Assembly (NCBI RefSeq): GCF_015221875.1
Contig: NZ_JACYGY010000002.1
Coordinates: 479,573-543,572 of the forward strand
Length of the DNA: 64,000 bases
Source: Dyadobacter subterraneus
GTDB lineage: Bacteria > Bacteroidota > Bacteroidia > Cytophagales > Spirosomataceae
Direction: 5' to 3'
Part shown: positions 8,607 through 17,995 of the stretch, one piece after another
How positions within the stretch are numbered: position 1 is the stretch's first letter
How the letters are laid out: every line of letters begins with the position of its first letter
Position numbers and translations under genes: made by a program
Notes under the pieces: generated by a model
Databases searched by the model: none
What the model was told of the DNA's origin: nothing
What the model saw: the letters and a program-made list of their open reading frames with translations, nothing else

Positions 8607-9404
8607 TTAATTATCCATTTGTTTTTTATAAACCTTGAATGCCTGAAGAATCGATTCTGCCACCTCATCCTGCCCTTCCTCGGAATTTAAATATTCCTCT
8701 TCTTCCGGTGTTGACAAAAATCCGGTTTCAATCAGCACACTGGGCATTGTTGTTCTCCACAATACCAGAAATCCTGCCTGTTTCACCCCACGGCTGTCGC
8801 GATCCGAAACCGTGCGGAATTTCTTTTCAACATGATCTGCAAAACGCAGACTGCTTGAAATAAATGCACTTTGGTAGTTCGCAAGCATAATCGCCGCTAA
8901 CGGAGAATCCGGGTCAAAACCTTTATATTTTTGTTTGTAATTCGTTTCTTTAAGAATTACCGAGTTCTCACGCTTTGCAACTTCCAGGTTACCATTCGTC
9001 TTGTGTAACCCCATCACGTACGTCTCAGTTCCTCTAACGCTATGCGAATTGGGCGTGGAGTTGCAATGGATGGATATAAAAAGATCTGCATTATTCCTGT
9101 TAGCAAAAGCTGAACGCTCGCCGAGTTCAATAAATTCGTCTGTATCACGTGTGTAAAGTACTCTTACATCCGGCGAATCTGCCTTGATTTTATGGCCTAA
9201 TGCCAGTGCAATTTTTAACGCTACATTAGACTCTCTGGCTTTTTTTCCTCTTGTTCCAATATCATGTCCGCCATGACCGGCATCAATTACCACAACATTT
9301 ACCTTACTTTGCAAATTAGATGAAGCGGGGTTTTTACGAAAAGCAAAGGCCAGACTCAAAGCCAAACAACTCGCTGCAATTACGATTTTAAGAACTTTTA
9401 ACAT
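8607..9404 (-). CDS. N-acetylmuramoyl-L-alanine amidase (Amidase_3)
   Basis: The N-terminus has a hydrophobic export signal (IVIAASCLALSLAFAF). The zinc-amidase fold then shows the first histidine in VVVIDAGHGGHD, the second in LFISIHCNS and the catalytic glutamate in VLIETGFLS. It hydrolyses the bond between MurNAc and the stem peptide, in cell separation or peptidoglycan turnover. There is no LysM or SPOR domain; at 265 residues it is essentially the catalytic domain alone. It lies upstream of the MCE gene (115 bp) and divergent from the LptD-like gene, an envelope-biogenesis grouping that I believe recurs in Bacteroidota. Confidence 0.9.
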   Translation of the reverse strand: MLKVLKIVIAASCLALSLAFAFRKNPASSNLQSKVNVVVIDAGHGGHDIGTRGKKARESNVALKIALALGHKIKADSPDVRVLYTRDTDEFIELGERSAFANRNNADLFISIHCNSTPNSHSVRGTETYVMGLHKTNGNLEVAKRENSVILKETNYKQKYKGFDPDSPLAAIMLANYQSAFISSSLRFADHVEKKFRTVSDRDSRGVKQAGFLVLWRTTMPSVLIETGFLSTPEEEEYLNSEEGQDEVAESILQAFKVYKKQMDN

Positions 9405-9445
9405 TATTTTTTAGTTACGGCGTTATTCTTTAGGAGTTTCTCTGC

Positions 9446-9453
9446 TAATTTTG
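9446..9453 (+). promoter_or_regulatory. Candidate -7 box for the LptD-like gene
   Basis: TAATTTTG fits TAnnTTTG and lies 26 nt before the TTG start. No convincing -33 TTTG is seen. On the opposite strand CAAAAATA at 9466-9473 (TATTTTTG in minus orientation) could serve the amidase gene, so the 75-bp gap may hold two divergent promoters. Confidence 0.35.
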
Positions 9454-9479
9454 AGATTCGTTATGCAAAAATACTCCTT

Positions 9480-12383
9480 TTGTTAGAACTGAAAAAAAAG
9501 GCGATTATTATATCGCTTGGACTTGTTGCGTTTCTTCTGCTTGGGACGATGGCTTGTGTGAAGCAAAGCACAAAGAAATCTGGAAAGGATCTTCTAACAT
9601 CGAAAGCCAAAACCAAAAATTCTGCACCTTCGGTGGCAGACAAATCGCCTATAGCCAAAACGCAGGATGGCAAAATTGCTAAAACGGATACGCTTCCTTT
9701 AAGAGATTCTACGCTGGCGGACTCTGCTATTATCAAGGCAAATATGGCCATTGCTGATTCTCTGGCTGCCGATTCATTATCCAACCCGGATGATCTGCAA
9801 AATGTAGTAAAATATACTGCGGAAGATTCGACGATCATGGATGTGGTACTGAAACAGGTTCATCTTTACGGGAACGCGGAGGTAAATTATGGTACTATAA
9901 ATCTAAAAGCAAATTATATACGTCTGAACTGGGTAACGAATGAAGTTCTGGCGCATGGAACTTATGATTCTACCTCTCAAAAAACGATAGGTGAACCCAT
10001 TTTCCAGGATGGGCCGGAAACGTATAACACCAAAGAAATCCGGTATAACTTTAAGTCCAAAAAAGCGATTATCCGGGGAATTGTCACCCAGCAAGGTGAT
10101 GGAAACGTGCGTGGCGACAGGGTGAAAAAGGATACGGAAGGTAATTTCTACATTCAAAAATCGATTTACACAACCTGTAATCTTACGCATCCTCACTATT
10201 ATATCAATGCGCCGAAGATTAAAATGGTTAACAAGAAACAGGTAATTTCCGGGCCTTTCAACCTGGTTATTGCTGATGTTCCTTTGCCGATTGTCATTCC
10301 TTTTGGGTTTTTCCCATTTCCAAAGAAAAAAGAAGCCGGAACTTCCGGTATTATTTTCCCAACCTATGGACAAGAACCTAACGGACGTGGATTTTATCTG
10401 CGCGATGGTGGATATTATTTTGCCATCAGTGAATACATTAATGCATCGGTAACCGGACAGATTTATTCAACAGGAAGCTGGGGTTTGGGTGTTGCGACAA
10501 CATATTCAAAACGTTATCAGTACTCAGGTAATTTTTCTTTACGTTACAACAGAAACAAATCCAGTGATGAGGTTTTAAATCAATTGGGCGTTGGCGGAAC
10601 ATCAGATTTTAATCTGGTTTGGTCACATGCCCCAAAACCTCGCGGCAACTCGACGTTTTCTGCAAACGTAAACATTGCCAGTAACAACTATAACTCATTA
10701 CAAGAAACAAATACGGCAAAATACACGGCCAATGTTGCAAGTTCTTCCGTTCAGTATAACAGGACGATGGGGCAGTATTTGAGAGCTGCTGCCAGTTTAC
10801 GTGTCAATCAAAACTTCGGACAAAGAGTCGCTAATACCAATGTCAAAGTTGGTGGAAAAACCAATATTTCATCTGATTTTAGTTTTGGTGTAAACCAGAT
10901 TGCTCCTTTTGCATTGAACGGCGGACGTTCAAGATGGTATGACAGTTTCCGTTTAGGGATGGATTTCAGCGGAAATTATACGCTGACAAACTCAATTACT
11001 TTGATCGATACTTCTTACACGCGTCTTGGTTTCAGAGTTGATAATAAGATACGAAAAGCAACGGATTCAACAGGAGCAACGATACCGCTGACTTTACCGT
11101 TTAATATTGCAAACCTTCCGGAATTCGCGAAAGATGCCCAGTTTACCGGTACATATAGCATTCCAATTTCGCTTCCGAACTTTAAAATCTTCCGGTTTAT
11201 CAATTTGACGCCAAGCATGTCTTTGTCGGGTCAGATTTATACCAAACAATACCAGTACACTTTTAAAGGAGGGAATACGGTACATATTGATACGCTGAAT
11301 AAAATAGGAAATCAATATTCCTATAATTTCGGGGCTGGGATCAATACGCGTTTTTATGGTACATTTTTTGTCCGGGGAAAACGGCTGGAAGCAATCCGGC
11401 ACACCGTTATTCCAACTATTTCTTATACTTACACACCAGATTTTACCGGTGATAATTATGGTTTTTATCAAACGGTTCAGATAAACGAATTAGGGGAAAC
11501 CAAGAAATTATCCCGTTTTAATGGTATTGGTTCAGGTGTCAGCAATGGAAGAGCGACGAGTGTTATTTCGTTCAGTTTGAATAACTCTTTTGAAATGAAG
11601 CTTAAATCCAAGAGTGATACCGCAGCAGCACAGTTTACAAAAGTTTCGCTGCTGGATAATTTAAGTTTGGGAGGTAGTTATAACTTATTGGCCGATTCCT
11701 TGAATTTGTCCAATATTACTGTCAATGCCAACGCCCGTGTCGGTAGGAATTTAAATCTTAACTTTAATGCCAACCTGGATCCTTATGCCTACATCGCCGA
11801 TCCGGTTTACAGAACCAATACGACGGGGATAAGAGTAAACCAGTATGCCATCAGCAAAGGACAAGGACTGGCGAATTTGCAAAACCTTGGATTCACATTG
11901 GGGACAAGTTTTTCTCCAAAGAAATCAGATAAAACGAAACCGGCCGCTACAACGACAGGATTACCTGACGCCAACGTTACCGAAGAGCAGCGCGAATTTA
12001 TTAGACGTAATGCAGATATGTATGTTGATTTTAATGTGCCCTGGAATTTATCGATCAATTATAACTTTGGATTAACCAAACCAGGTTTATCCAATGCTAC
12101 ATTGATTCAGGCAATTAATGCAACAGGTGATTTAAGTCTATCGACGAATTTCAAAATCAGCGTGACAACCGGTTTTGATTTTACAGCCTTCAAACCTACG
12201 ATAACAACTTTGACCCTTTATCGTGATCTTCACTGCTGGGATATGAGTTTCAGCTGGACGCCTTTCGCCGGAAGTGCTTCGCGTGTAAGTAATTACAATT
12301 TTATTCTGAAAGTTAAATCAAGTATTCTTCAGGATTTAAAACTGACCCGGAGAAGGTCGTTCCAGGATAGAGCAGCGTACTAG
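9480..12383 (+). CDS. LptD/OstA-like outer-membrane LPS assembly protein
   Basis: 967 residues starting from TTG at 9480; ATG 9463 is out of frame and the next in-frame ATG would delete most of the signal sequence. A hydrophobic signal (AIIISLGLVAFLLLGTMAC) precedes a low-complexity stretch to about residue 110. An OstA/LptA-like jellyroll (VHLYGNAEVNYGTINLKA) follows, and then a long beta-barrel rich in aromatic/glycine strands ends in a terminal strand. It matches the Bacteroidota proteins annotated as putative LPS-assembly LptD, which insert lipopolysaccharide into the outer leaflet. Whether the cysteine after the signal is lipidated is unclear. It probably forms a functional group with the divergent amidase and MCE genes. 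Confidence 0.85.
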   Translation: MLELKKKAIIISLGLVAFLLLGTMACVKQSTKKSGKDLLTSKAKTKNSAPSVADKSPIAKTQDGKIAKTDTLPLRDSTLADSAIIKANMAIADSLAADSLSNPDDLQNVVKYTAEDSTIMDVVLKQVHLYGNAEVNYGTINLKANYIRLNWVTNEVLAHGTYDSTSQKTIGEPIFQDGPETYNTKEIRYNFKSKKAIIRGIVTQQGDGNVRGDRVKKDTEGNFYIQKSIYTTCNLTHPHYYINAPKIKMVNKKQVISGPFNLVIADVPLPIVIPFGFFPFPKKKEAGTSGIIFPTYGQEPNGRGFYLRDGGYYFAISEYINASVTGQIYSTGSWGLGVATTYSKRYQYSGNFSLRYNRNKSSDEVLNQLGVGGTSDFNLVWSHAPKPRGNSTFSANVNIASNNYNSLQETNTAKYTANVASSSVQYNRTMGQYLRAAASLRVNQNFGQRVANTNVKVGGKTNISSDFSFGVNQIAPFALNGGRSRWYDSFRLGMDFSGNYTLTNSITLIDTSYTRLGFRVDNKIRKATDSTGATIPLTLPFNIANLPEFAKDAQFTGTYSIPISLPNFKIFRFINLTPSMSLSGQIYTKQYQYTFKGGNTVHIDTLNKIGNQYSYNFGAGINTRFYGTFFVRGKRLEAIRHTVIPTISYTYTPDFTGDNYGFYQTVQINELGETKKLSRFNGIGSGVSNGRATSVISFSLNNSFEMKLKSKSDTAAAQFTKVSLLDNLSLGGSYNLLADSLNLSNITVNANARVGRNLNLNFNANLDPYAYIADPVYRTNTTGIRVNQYAISKGQGLANLQNLGFTLGTSFSPKKSDKTKPAATTTGLPDANVTEEQREFIRRNADMYVDFNVPWNLSINYNFGLTKPGLSNATLIQAINATGDLSLSTNFKISVTTGFDFTAFKPTITTLTLYRDLHCWDMSFSWTPFAGSASRVSNYNFILKVKSSILQDLKLTRRRSFQDRAAY

Positions 12384-12395
12384 CTTATAAGCTGA

Positions 12396-12416
12396 TAGCT
12401 ATTGTCCGTTAGCTTT
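12396..12416 (-). repeat. Copy 1 of a small dispersed intergenic repeat
   Basis: A 21-bp element directly after the lptD-like stop codon. Its minus-strand reading begins AAAGCTAACGG and ends ATAGCTA, and it matches the element before rimO (37285-37305) at 19 of 21 positions. Both copies are flanked by further AGCT-centred units. Confidence 0.6.
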
Positions 12417-12480
12417 CGTTGGTGAATTTGTTACTTTTATTGACCAAATATTAGATTATTTTCACTTCGACTCAAAACAG

Positions 12481-12507
12481 AAAAGCCGACCTTGTGGGCC
12501 GGCTTTT
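12481..12507. terminator. Bidirectional terminator between the LptD-like and DUF1573 genes
   Basis: AAAAGCCGACC pairs with GGCCGGCTTTT (one G-U type mismatch) around a 5-nt loop. It is flanked by A on one side and T on the other, so it can end both convergent transcripts. Confidence 0.7.
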
Positions 12508-12529
12508 GCATAATGTTTTTTGAGATAAA

Positions 12530-12928
12530 TTACTTTGATGAAGCTTTTGCTGCTTCTTTTGCAACAACTTCTCCGTTAAGATATAAAGTAATAGATCCGC
12601 CTTCTGTGTTACTGAAAACAGTTACAGGCTTGTTGAAAGAACCGGCCGCAGCAGCGTTAAATGTTGCTTTAATGATACCTGTTTTTCCTGGCAATACAGG
12701 TGCTTTTGACCATACCGGAGTAGTACATCCGCATGAAACCGTTACGTTTGAAATCACAACAGGATCAGTACCTGTGTTCGTGAAAACAAATTCGTTTGTA
12801 ACCGGTGTACCCTGAGGAACTTTACCAAACTTGTGTGTTTCTTCTTTGAATTTCAAAACACCTTTTTGTGCAAAACTGACAGTGGTTAAACCAACTAGTA
12901 AAACCAACGCGGAAAAGAATACTTTCAT
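12530..12928 (-). CDS. Secreted DUF1573 protein
   Basis: 132 residues from the ATG at 12928, which places a signal peptide (VFFSALVLLVGLTTVSFAQ) at the N-terminus; 26 extra upstream codons are open but have no start preferred over this one. The mature part is one immunoglobulin-like DUF1573 domain with the hallmark VSCGCTTP and the closing strand ITLYLNGEV. Such proteins are abundant in Bacteroidota periplasm and outer membrane; the function is unknown. The gene ends at the shared terminator. Confidence 0.85.
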   Translation of the reverse strand: MKVFFSALVLLVGLTTVSFAQKGVLKFKEETHKFGKVPQGTPVTNEFVFTNTGTDPVVISNVTVSCGCTTPVWSKAPVLPGKTGIIKATFNAAAAGSFNKPVTVFSNTEGGSITLYLNGEVVAKEAAKASSK

Positions 12929-13046
12929 AGTTGTAGTGGTAACGTTTTTGTGTAAAATTGATTTAAATAACAAGATTAAAGTATAAAAACGAAATTTAGT
13001 AAACATTAACTTATGTTAACAATGCTTTTAAACTTATTATGATTCA

Positions 13047-13079
13047 TTGTTATGATTATTATTTTCCTGCATAATTTTG
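13047..13079 (+). promoter_or_regulatory. Predicted promoter of the E1 gene
   Basis: TTG (13047-13049), 22 nt, TAATTTTG (13072-13079) fits the relaxed Bacteroidota promoter pattern. The E1 ATG is 56 nt below it. Confidence 0.4.
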
Positions 13080-13135
13080 GCGTGCATTATAAAAAAATGT
13101 AACTTAACTACGGTTTCAACCCGTAACGTTTGCTT

Positions 13136-15544
13136 ATGCTTCTAAATGATAGTTTGACCGGTTCCAGTGTTTTGAATAAAGAAAATATAACAGACGATTA
13201 TCGCCTGGCTTGTGAAAGTCGGCAAGTCAGCTTATTGGGGAGAAAAGATACCATGGGAGGCCGGTCCAAATTTGGAATTTTTGGAGATGGAAAAGAAGTA
13301 GTGCAAATTGCTCTGGCCAGAGCATTCAAACTAGGTGATTTTCGCTCAGGCTATTACAGGGACCAAACCATTGAAGCTGCGCTGGGGAATTTAACATGGC
13401 AGCAATTTTTCGCTCAAATGTACGCCCACGCTGACCTGGAACATGAACCGCATACAGGCGGAAGATCCATGAACGGACATTTTTCAACCCGTTGGTTGGA
13501 TGAAAACGGAAAGTGGCTGGACCAGACAAAATTATATAATTCAGTTTGTGATATTTCGCCAACAGCCGGCCAAATTCCCCGCTCGGTTGGTTTGGCTTAC
13601 GCTTCGAAACTTTACAGAGAAAATAAAGAAATCCAATACTTAGATACGTTTTCAAACAAAGGAAACGAAATTGTTTTCGGGACAATCGGTGATGCATCGA
13701 CTTCACAGGGCATGTTTTGGGAATCGATGAATGCTGCCGGTGTTTTGCAGATTCCCTTGCTAATGTCTGTCTGGGATGATGGCTATGGAATTTCGGTTCC
13801 GGTGGAGTATCAAACAACAAAATCCAGCATTTCAAAAGCACTCGGAGGATTACAGCGCAATGAAGAAGAAACCGGGGTTGAAATCATTACCGTAAATGGC
13901 TGGGATTATCCTGCACTTATTGAAACTTATCAAAAAGCGGCTGACCTATGCCGGAATGAACAGGTTCCTGTACTTATTCACGTTACAGAACTTACGCAGC
14001 CACAAGGACATTCATCATCAGGATCACATGAAAGATATAAATCCAAACCACGACTCCAGTGGGAAAATGAGCGGGACTGCAATCTGCGTTTCCGCGACTG
14101 GATCTTAAATAATGGTTATGCAACGGACGAAGAGTTAGAAAAAATCGAAGCCGATGCAAAAGAAACAGCCCGAGATGCCCGTAACCGGGCCTGGAAAGCT
14201 TACCGAAAGGATCTCGATAAAGAACATCTTAAAACCGTAGAACTAATTCAGAAAACGGCAAAAGAAAGTATTTTTTCAGAAGAATTATCAGCAATTGCTA
14301 CGGAACTGAGCAAAACATATTATCCGGTTCGCCGGGACAATGCGGTTAGTGTCCGCAAAGCGCTTCGACTTATACGGAATGAAAATACGCCTTCCCGCGT
14401 GGTCTTGCAGGAATGGCTTCAAAATACACTGAAAGAAAACGCTATTCGCTACAATTCCCAGCTTTACAGCGAATCTGATGAATCTCCACTGCTGGTTGAA
14501 CCGGTAAATCCTGTATTTTCTGATGATAGTATAACGGTCGATGGCCGTGAAGTTATTCGCTCTTATTTCAACGCATTATTTGCACAGGATCCACGCGTGG
14601 TGGCTATTGGTGAAGATGTCGGGATGATTGGTGATGTGAATCAGGGTTTAGCCGGATTGCAGGAAAAATATGGAGAACTTCGGATAACTGATACAGGAAT
14701 TCGCGAAACGACGATTATCGGACAAGGAATCGGAATGGCCATGAGAGGTTTACGTCCAATCGTTGAAATCCAGTATTTTGACTATATCTATTACGCTCTC
14801 GCCACGCTTACCGATGACCTTGCAAGTCTGCGTTACAGAACCGCTGGCGGACAAAAAGCACCGTTAATTATTCGCACCCGCGGGCATCGTCTGGAAGGAA
14901 TCTGGCATTCAGGTTCTCCTATGGGGACAATGTTGAGCAGCGTTCGCGGTATGCATATTGTTGTTCCAAGAAATTTTACGCAGGCTGCCGGTTTATATAA
15001 TACTTTAATAAAAGGCGATGATCCGGCACTTGTTGTTGAACCGCTAAACGCTTACCGTCAGAAAGAATTACTGGCCGATAATATCGGAGAAATATGCATT
15101 CCACTTGGCCAGCCGGAAATTTTGAAAGAAGGAAAAGATGTCACCATCGTTACTTATGGCTCCATGTGCCGTATAGTGATGGAGGCAGCAACACAATTAC
15201 ATAATCTGGGAATTGAGGTCGAGGTAATTGATGTGCAGACATTATTACCATTTGATGTTGATCACCGGATTCTGGAATCAATCAAGAAAACGAACAGAGT
15301 GATTTTTGCAGATGAAGATGTACCGGGAAGTGCCTCGGCCTTTATGATGCAGCAGGTTTTGGAAGCGCAAAATGCTTACCGCTGGCTTGATTCGTCCCCT
15401 GTTACGATTTCAGCTAAACCACATCGTCCTCCTTATGGTTCTGATGGAGATTATTTCACCAAACCGAATATGGATGATGTGATTGAAGTAGCATACAAAA
15501 TTATGCAGGAAACCGATCCAAATCATTTCCCTGCTTTGTATTAG
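13136..15544 (+). CDS. Fused 2-oxoisovalerate dehydrogenase E1 (alpha + beta subunits)
   Basis: The first ATG (13136) gives 802 residues; a TTG two codons earlier is also in frame. The N-terminal half is the E1-alpha thiamine-diphosphate domain, with the binding motif GTIGDASTSQG followed by SVWDDGYGIS in place of the usual terminal asparagine pair. The C-terminal half is E1-beta (VVAIGEDVG, RTRGHRLEG, then a transketolase C-terminal domain). Alpha-beta fusions of this kind are common in Bacteroidota. The enzyme decarboxylates branched-chain 2-oxoacids and passes the acyl group to the E2 lipoyl protein; E2 and E3 genes are not beside it. Substrate preference is inferred from similarity. Confidence 0.88.
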   Translation: MLLNDSLTGSSVLNKENITDDYRLACESRQVSLLGRKDTMGGRSKFGIFGDGKEVVQIALARAFKLGDFRSGYYRDQTIEAALGNLTWQQFFAQMYAHADLEHEPHTGGRSMNGHFSTRWLDENGKWLDQTKLYNSVCDISPTAGQIPRSVGLAYASKLYRENKEIQYLDTFSNKGNEIVFGTIGDASTSQGMFWESMNAAGVLQIPLLMSVWDDGYGISVPVEYQTTKSSISKALGGLQRNEEETGVEIITVNGWDYPALIETYQKAADLCRNEQVPVLIHVTELTQPQGHSSSGSHERYKSKPRLQWENERDCNLRFRDWILNNGYATDEELEKIEADAKETARDARNRAWKAYRKDLDKEHLKTVELIQKTAKESIFSEELSAIATELSKTYYPVRRDNAVSVRKALRLIRNENTPSRVVLQEWLQNTLKENAIRYNSQLYSESDESPLLVEPVNPVFSDDSITVDGREVIRSYFNALFAQDPRVVAIGEDVGMIGDVNQGLAGLQEKYGELRITDTGIRETTIIGQGIGMAMRGLRPIVEIQYFDYIYYALATLTDDLASLRYRTAGGQKAPLIIRTRGHRLEGIWHSGSPMGTMLSSVRGMHIVVPRNFTQAAGLYNTLIKGDDPALVVEPLNAYRQKELLADNIGEICIPLGQPEILKEGKDVTIVTYGSMCRIVMEAATQLHNLGIEVEVIDVQTLLPFDVDHRILESIKKTNRVIFADEDVPGSASAFMMQQVLEAQNAYRWLDSSPVTISAKPHRPPYGSDGDYFTKPNMDDVIEVAYKIMQETDPNHFPALY

Positions 15545-15600
15545 CAGATTGATTTAAGTTACCTGTCTGAAATTTATTAGTTGATTTAATAAATGAAGAC

Positions 15601-16218
15601 ATGTATAAAAGTTTTGGAAAAAGATTTTTTGATATCATATCAGTGGCGACGGGATTAATAATCCTGTCTCCGCTTTTTCTTTTTCTGACACTTCTTTTAT
15701 GCTTTTTTAATAAAGGAAAACCCTTCTTTTTTCAATCCCGCCCTGGTTTATTCTGCAAGATTTTTATGATTGTAAAATTCAAAACAATGCTTGACTCAAA
15801 CGATCCAAGTATGGATCAGTTACCTGATCAGGATAGAATAACACGAGTCGGAAAATTTCTGCGAAGAACTTCCCTGGACGAAATTCCGCAGCTTTGGAAT
15901 GTATTGAAAGGAGAAATGAGTTTAGTTGGGCCGAGGCCATTGCTAATAGAATATTTGTCAGGATATGATCAAAATCAACTTCGCCGTCATGATGTAAAAC
16001 CCGGAATTACCGGTTGGGCGCAAATCAATGGGCGTAATGAAATAAGTTGGGAAGAGAAATTTAAATATGATTTGTATTATGTTGATAATCTGTCACTAAA
16101 ACTTGATTCAAAAATTTTTTTGATAACATTAATAAAATTGATTTCTCGGAGAAACCGTACATTTTACTCCAATAAAATGATGGAAAAATTTACCGGATCT
16201 TCATCTTTGATTAAATAA
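15601..16218 (+). CDS. PglC-like sugar-phosphate transferase (monotopic phosphoglycosyltransferase)
   Basis: 205 residues with the bacterial sugar transferase pattern: basic start KRFFDIISV, a re-entrant hydrophobic segment (residues 15-36), [26 protein letters not shown] (two adjoining motifs), PRPLL, and [13 protein letters not shown]. Small enzymes of this type move a sugar 1-phosphate from a UDP-sugar to undecaprenyl phosphate at the inner membrane. No upstream five-helix domain is present, so it is the minimal PglC type. It is followed within 26 nt by PglD- and PglE-like genes, which suggests a diacetylbacillosamine-like sugar as donor; that is inferred. Confidence 0.85.
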   Translation: MYKSFGKRFFDIISVATGLIILSPLFLFLTLLLCFFNKGKPFFFQSRPGLFCKIFMIVKFKTMLDSNDPSMDQLPDQDRITRVGKFLRRTSLDEIPQLWNVLKGEMSLVGPRPLLIEYLSGYDQNQLRRHDVKPGITGWAQINGRNEISWEEKFKYDLYYVDNLSLKLDSKIFLITLIKLISRRNRTFYSNKMMEKFTGSSSLIK

Positions 16219-16244
16219 TTGCTGACATAACACACACTTTAAAA

Positions 16245-16844
16245 ATGATCATATACGGTTCTGGCGGACACGCCAAGGTTATAATTTCCTGTATTGTTGC
16301 CAATCGTGACAAGGTTGATTTGATCTTTGACGATATTCCAGGCAGGAAAGAAATCTATGGAATGACAGTTTCAGGATTTTACAATTCAGATATTTTGCCC
16401 GATCAAAAACTGATTATCGCAATTGGCGATAATTCGGTCAGAAGAAAGATTTCAAATCAGGTAAAACATCCTTTTGGAATAACAATCCACCCTTCCTGCA
16501 TTATTGACAAAACTGTAAAACTTGGAGAAGGAACTGTTGTTTTACACAACGCTGTCATCCAGGCCGATGCCATTATTGGCCGACATGTAATTATTAATAC
16601 ATCTGTTTCGGTTGATCACGATTGTGTGATCAGTGATTTCGTTCATCTCGCACCCGGTGTAATTCTGTCTGGAAATGTTTATGTTGGAGAAAATACATTA
16701 GTTGGAGTGGGAAGTATTATTGCGCCTGGTCTAACGATTGGAAAAAATTGTTTTATAGCAGCCGGTAGTGTTGTTACGAAAGATATTCCGGATGGAACGA
16801 TGGTGCGTGGAAATCCTGCCAAGATAATTTCTTACCATTTATGA
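16245..16844 (+). CDS. PglD-like sugar O/N-acetyltransferase
   Basis: An N-terminal Rossmann-like subdomain (IIYGSGGHAKVII) is followed by a left-handed beta-helix of hexapeptide repeats (VILSGNVYVGENTLVGVGSII and similar) with the catalytic histidine of VDHDC. This is the arrangement of PglD, which acetylates the 4-amino group of UDP-4-amino-sugars using acetyl-CoA. The stop overlaps the ATG of the next gene (ATGA, 16841-16844), so the two are translationally coupled. Confidence 0.85.
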   Translation: MIIYGSGGHAKVIISCIVANRDKVDLIFDDIPGRKEIYGMTVSGFYNSDILPDQKLIIAIGDNSVRRKISNQVKHPFGITIHPSCIIDKTVKLGEGTVVLHNAVIQADAIIGRHVIINTSVSVDHDCVISDFVHLAPGVILSGNVYVGENTLVGVGSIIAPGLTIGKNCFIAAGSVVTKDIPDGTMVRGNPAKIISYHL

Positions 16845-17995
16845 AAAAGATCTGGCTATCTCCGCCACATATGAGTGGACAGGAAATAAAATATATTCAG
16901 GAGGCATTTGATTCAAACTGGATTGCACCGCTGGGGCCGAATGTTGATGCTTTCGAGCAGGAACTTGCAAGATACGTTGGTATTAATGAGGCTGTGGCGC
17001 TTTCCTCAGGTACGGCAGCTCTACATCTTGCACTGATTATGGCTGGTGTAGGACCAGGTGATATTGTCATTTGTCCAACCTTTACATTTGCCGCCAGTGC
17101 TAATCCAATTGTTTATCTCAAAGCAACACCTGTTTTTATTGACAGTGAAAATTTAACCTGGAATATATGTCCTAACATTTTAGAAGAAACCATTAAGTAT
17201 TATGTAAAAAAAGGCAAAAAACCGAAGGCAATAATAGGCGTGCATATTTACGGGATGCCCGTTCAATTGAATGAAATATTATTCCTCTGTGAAAAATATG
17301 AAATCCCGCTTGTTGAAGATGCCGCCGAAGCATTAAGATCTTCCTACCATGGCAAAAAGCTGGGCTCATTTGGGAAAATGAGTATTATTTCTTTCAACGG
17401 AAATAAAATTATTACGACATCCGGTGGTGGTGCTTTACTATCAGATGATCCGGTTATAATAAAAAAAGCAAAGTTTCTGGCTTCACAAGCGAAAGACGAC
17501 GCGCCGCATTACCAACATTCAGAAATTGGCTATAATTATCGTCTCAGTAATATTTGTGCAGGAATTGGCAGAGCGCAGCTTGATGTAATTGATGAACGTG
17601 TAAAAAGCAGACGGGCTAATTTTGAATTTTACAAAAAAGAGCTGGGAAAATTCCCTGGTATTTCTTTTCAGAATGAACCACCAGGTTTTATTTCTAATCG
17701 TTGGCTGACTTGTATTTTACTTGATTCGAAAATATCAAAGGAAATAAATGCTGATAAAATCCGGTTGTATCTAAAAACAAAAAATATTGAATCACGGCCC
17801 TTGTGGAAACCATTGCATTTACAGCCGGTTTTTAAAGATGCTCCGTATTTTGGAGGAAATTTAGCGGGAGACCTTTTTGAAAAAGGACTTTGTTTACCTT
17901 CAGGATCTGCTCTAAGCGATGTAGATTTATTATTTATTTCTAAAAATATCGGTGACGTATTTCATATAGCATTAAAAAGCCTTCCGATTGGATAA
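16841..17995 (+). CDS. PglE-like PLP-dependent aminotransferase (DegT/DnrJ/EryC1)
   Basis: A 384-residue sugar aminotransferase of the DegT family. The PLP lysine is Lys189 in SFNGNKIITTSGGG, with the upstream VEDAAEAL (cofactor aspartate) and SSGTAALHLAL motifs in place. PglE converts UDP-4-keto-6-deoxy-GlcNAc to the 4-amino sugar, the step before PglD. The 4,6-dehydratase (PglF) that would supply the substrate is not nearby. The last codons and stop sit inside the terminator hairpin. Confidence 0.87.
   Translation: MKKIWLSPPHMSGQEIKYIQEAFDSNWIAPLGPNVDAFEQELARYVGINEAVALSSGTAALHLALIMAGVGPGDIVICPTFTFAASANPIVYLKATPVFIDSENLTWNICPNILEETIKYYVKKGKKPKAIIGVHIYGMPVQLNEILFLCEKYEIPLVEDAAEALRSSYHGKKLGSFGKMSIISFNGNKIITTSGGGALLSDDPVIIKKAKFLASQAKDDAPHYQHSEIGYNYRLSNICAGIGRAQLDVIDERVKSRRANFEFYKKELGKFPGISFQNEPPGFISNRWLTCILLDSKISKEINADKIRLYLKTKNIESRPLWKPLHLQPVFKDAPYFGGNLAGDLFEKGLCLPSGSALSDVDLLFISKNIGDVFHIALKSLPIG

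Noticed and set aside
9461..9838. 125-codon frame antisense to the start of the LptD-like gene
   Set aside because: It is a mirror of the low-complexity Asp/Ser/Ala region and has no start signal or family resemblance.
13326..13841. 171-codon frame antisense to the fused E1 gene
   Set aside because: Fully inside a well-supported gene; its sequence is compositionally odd and without motifs.
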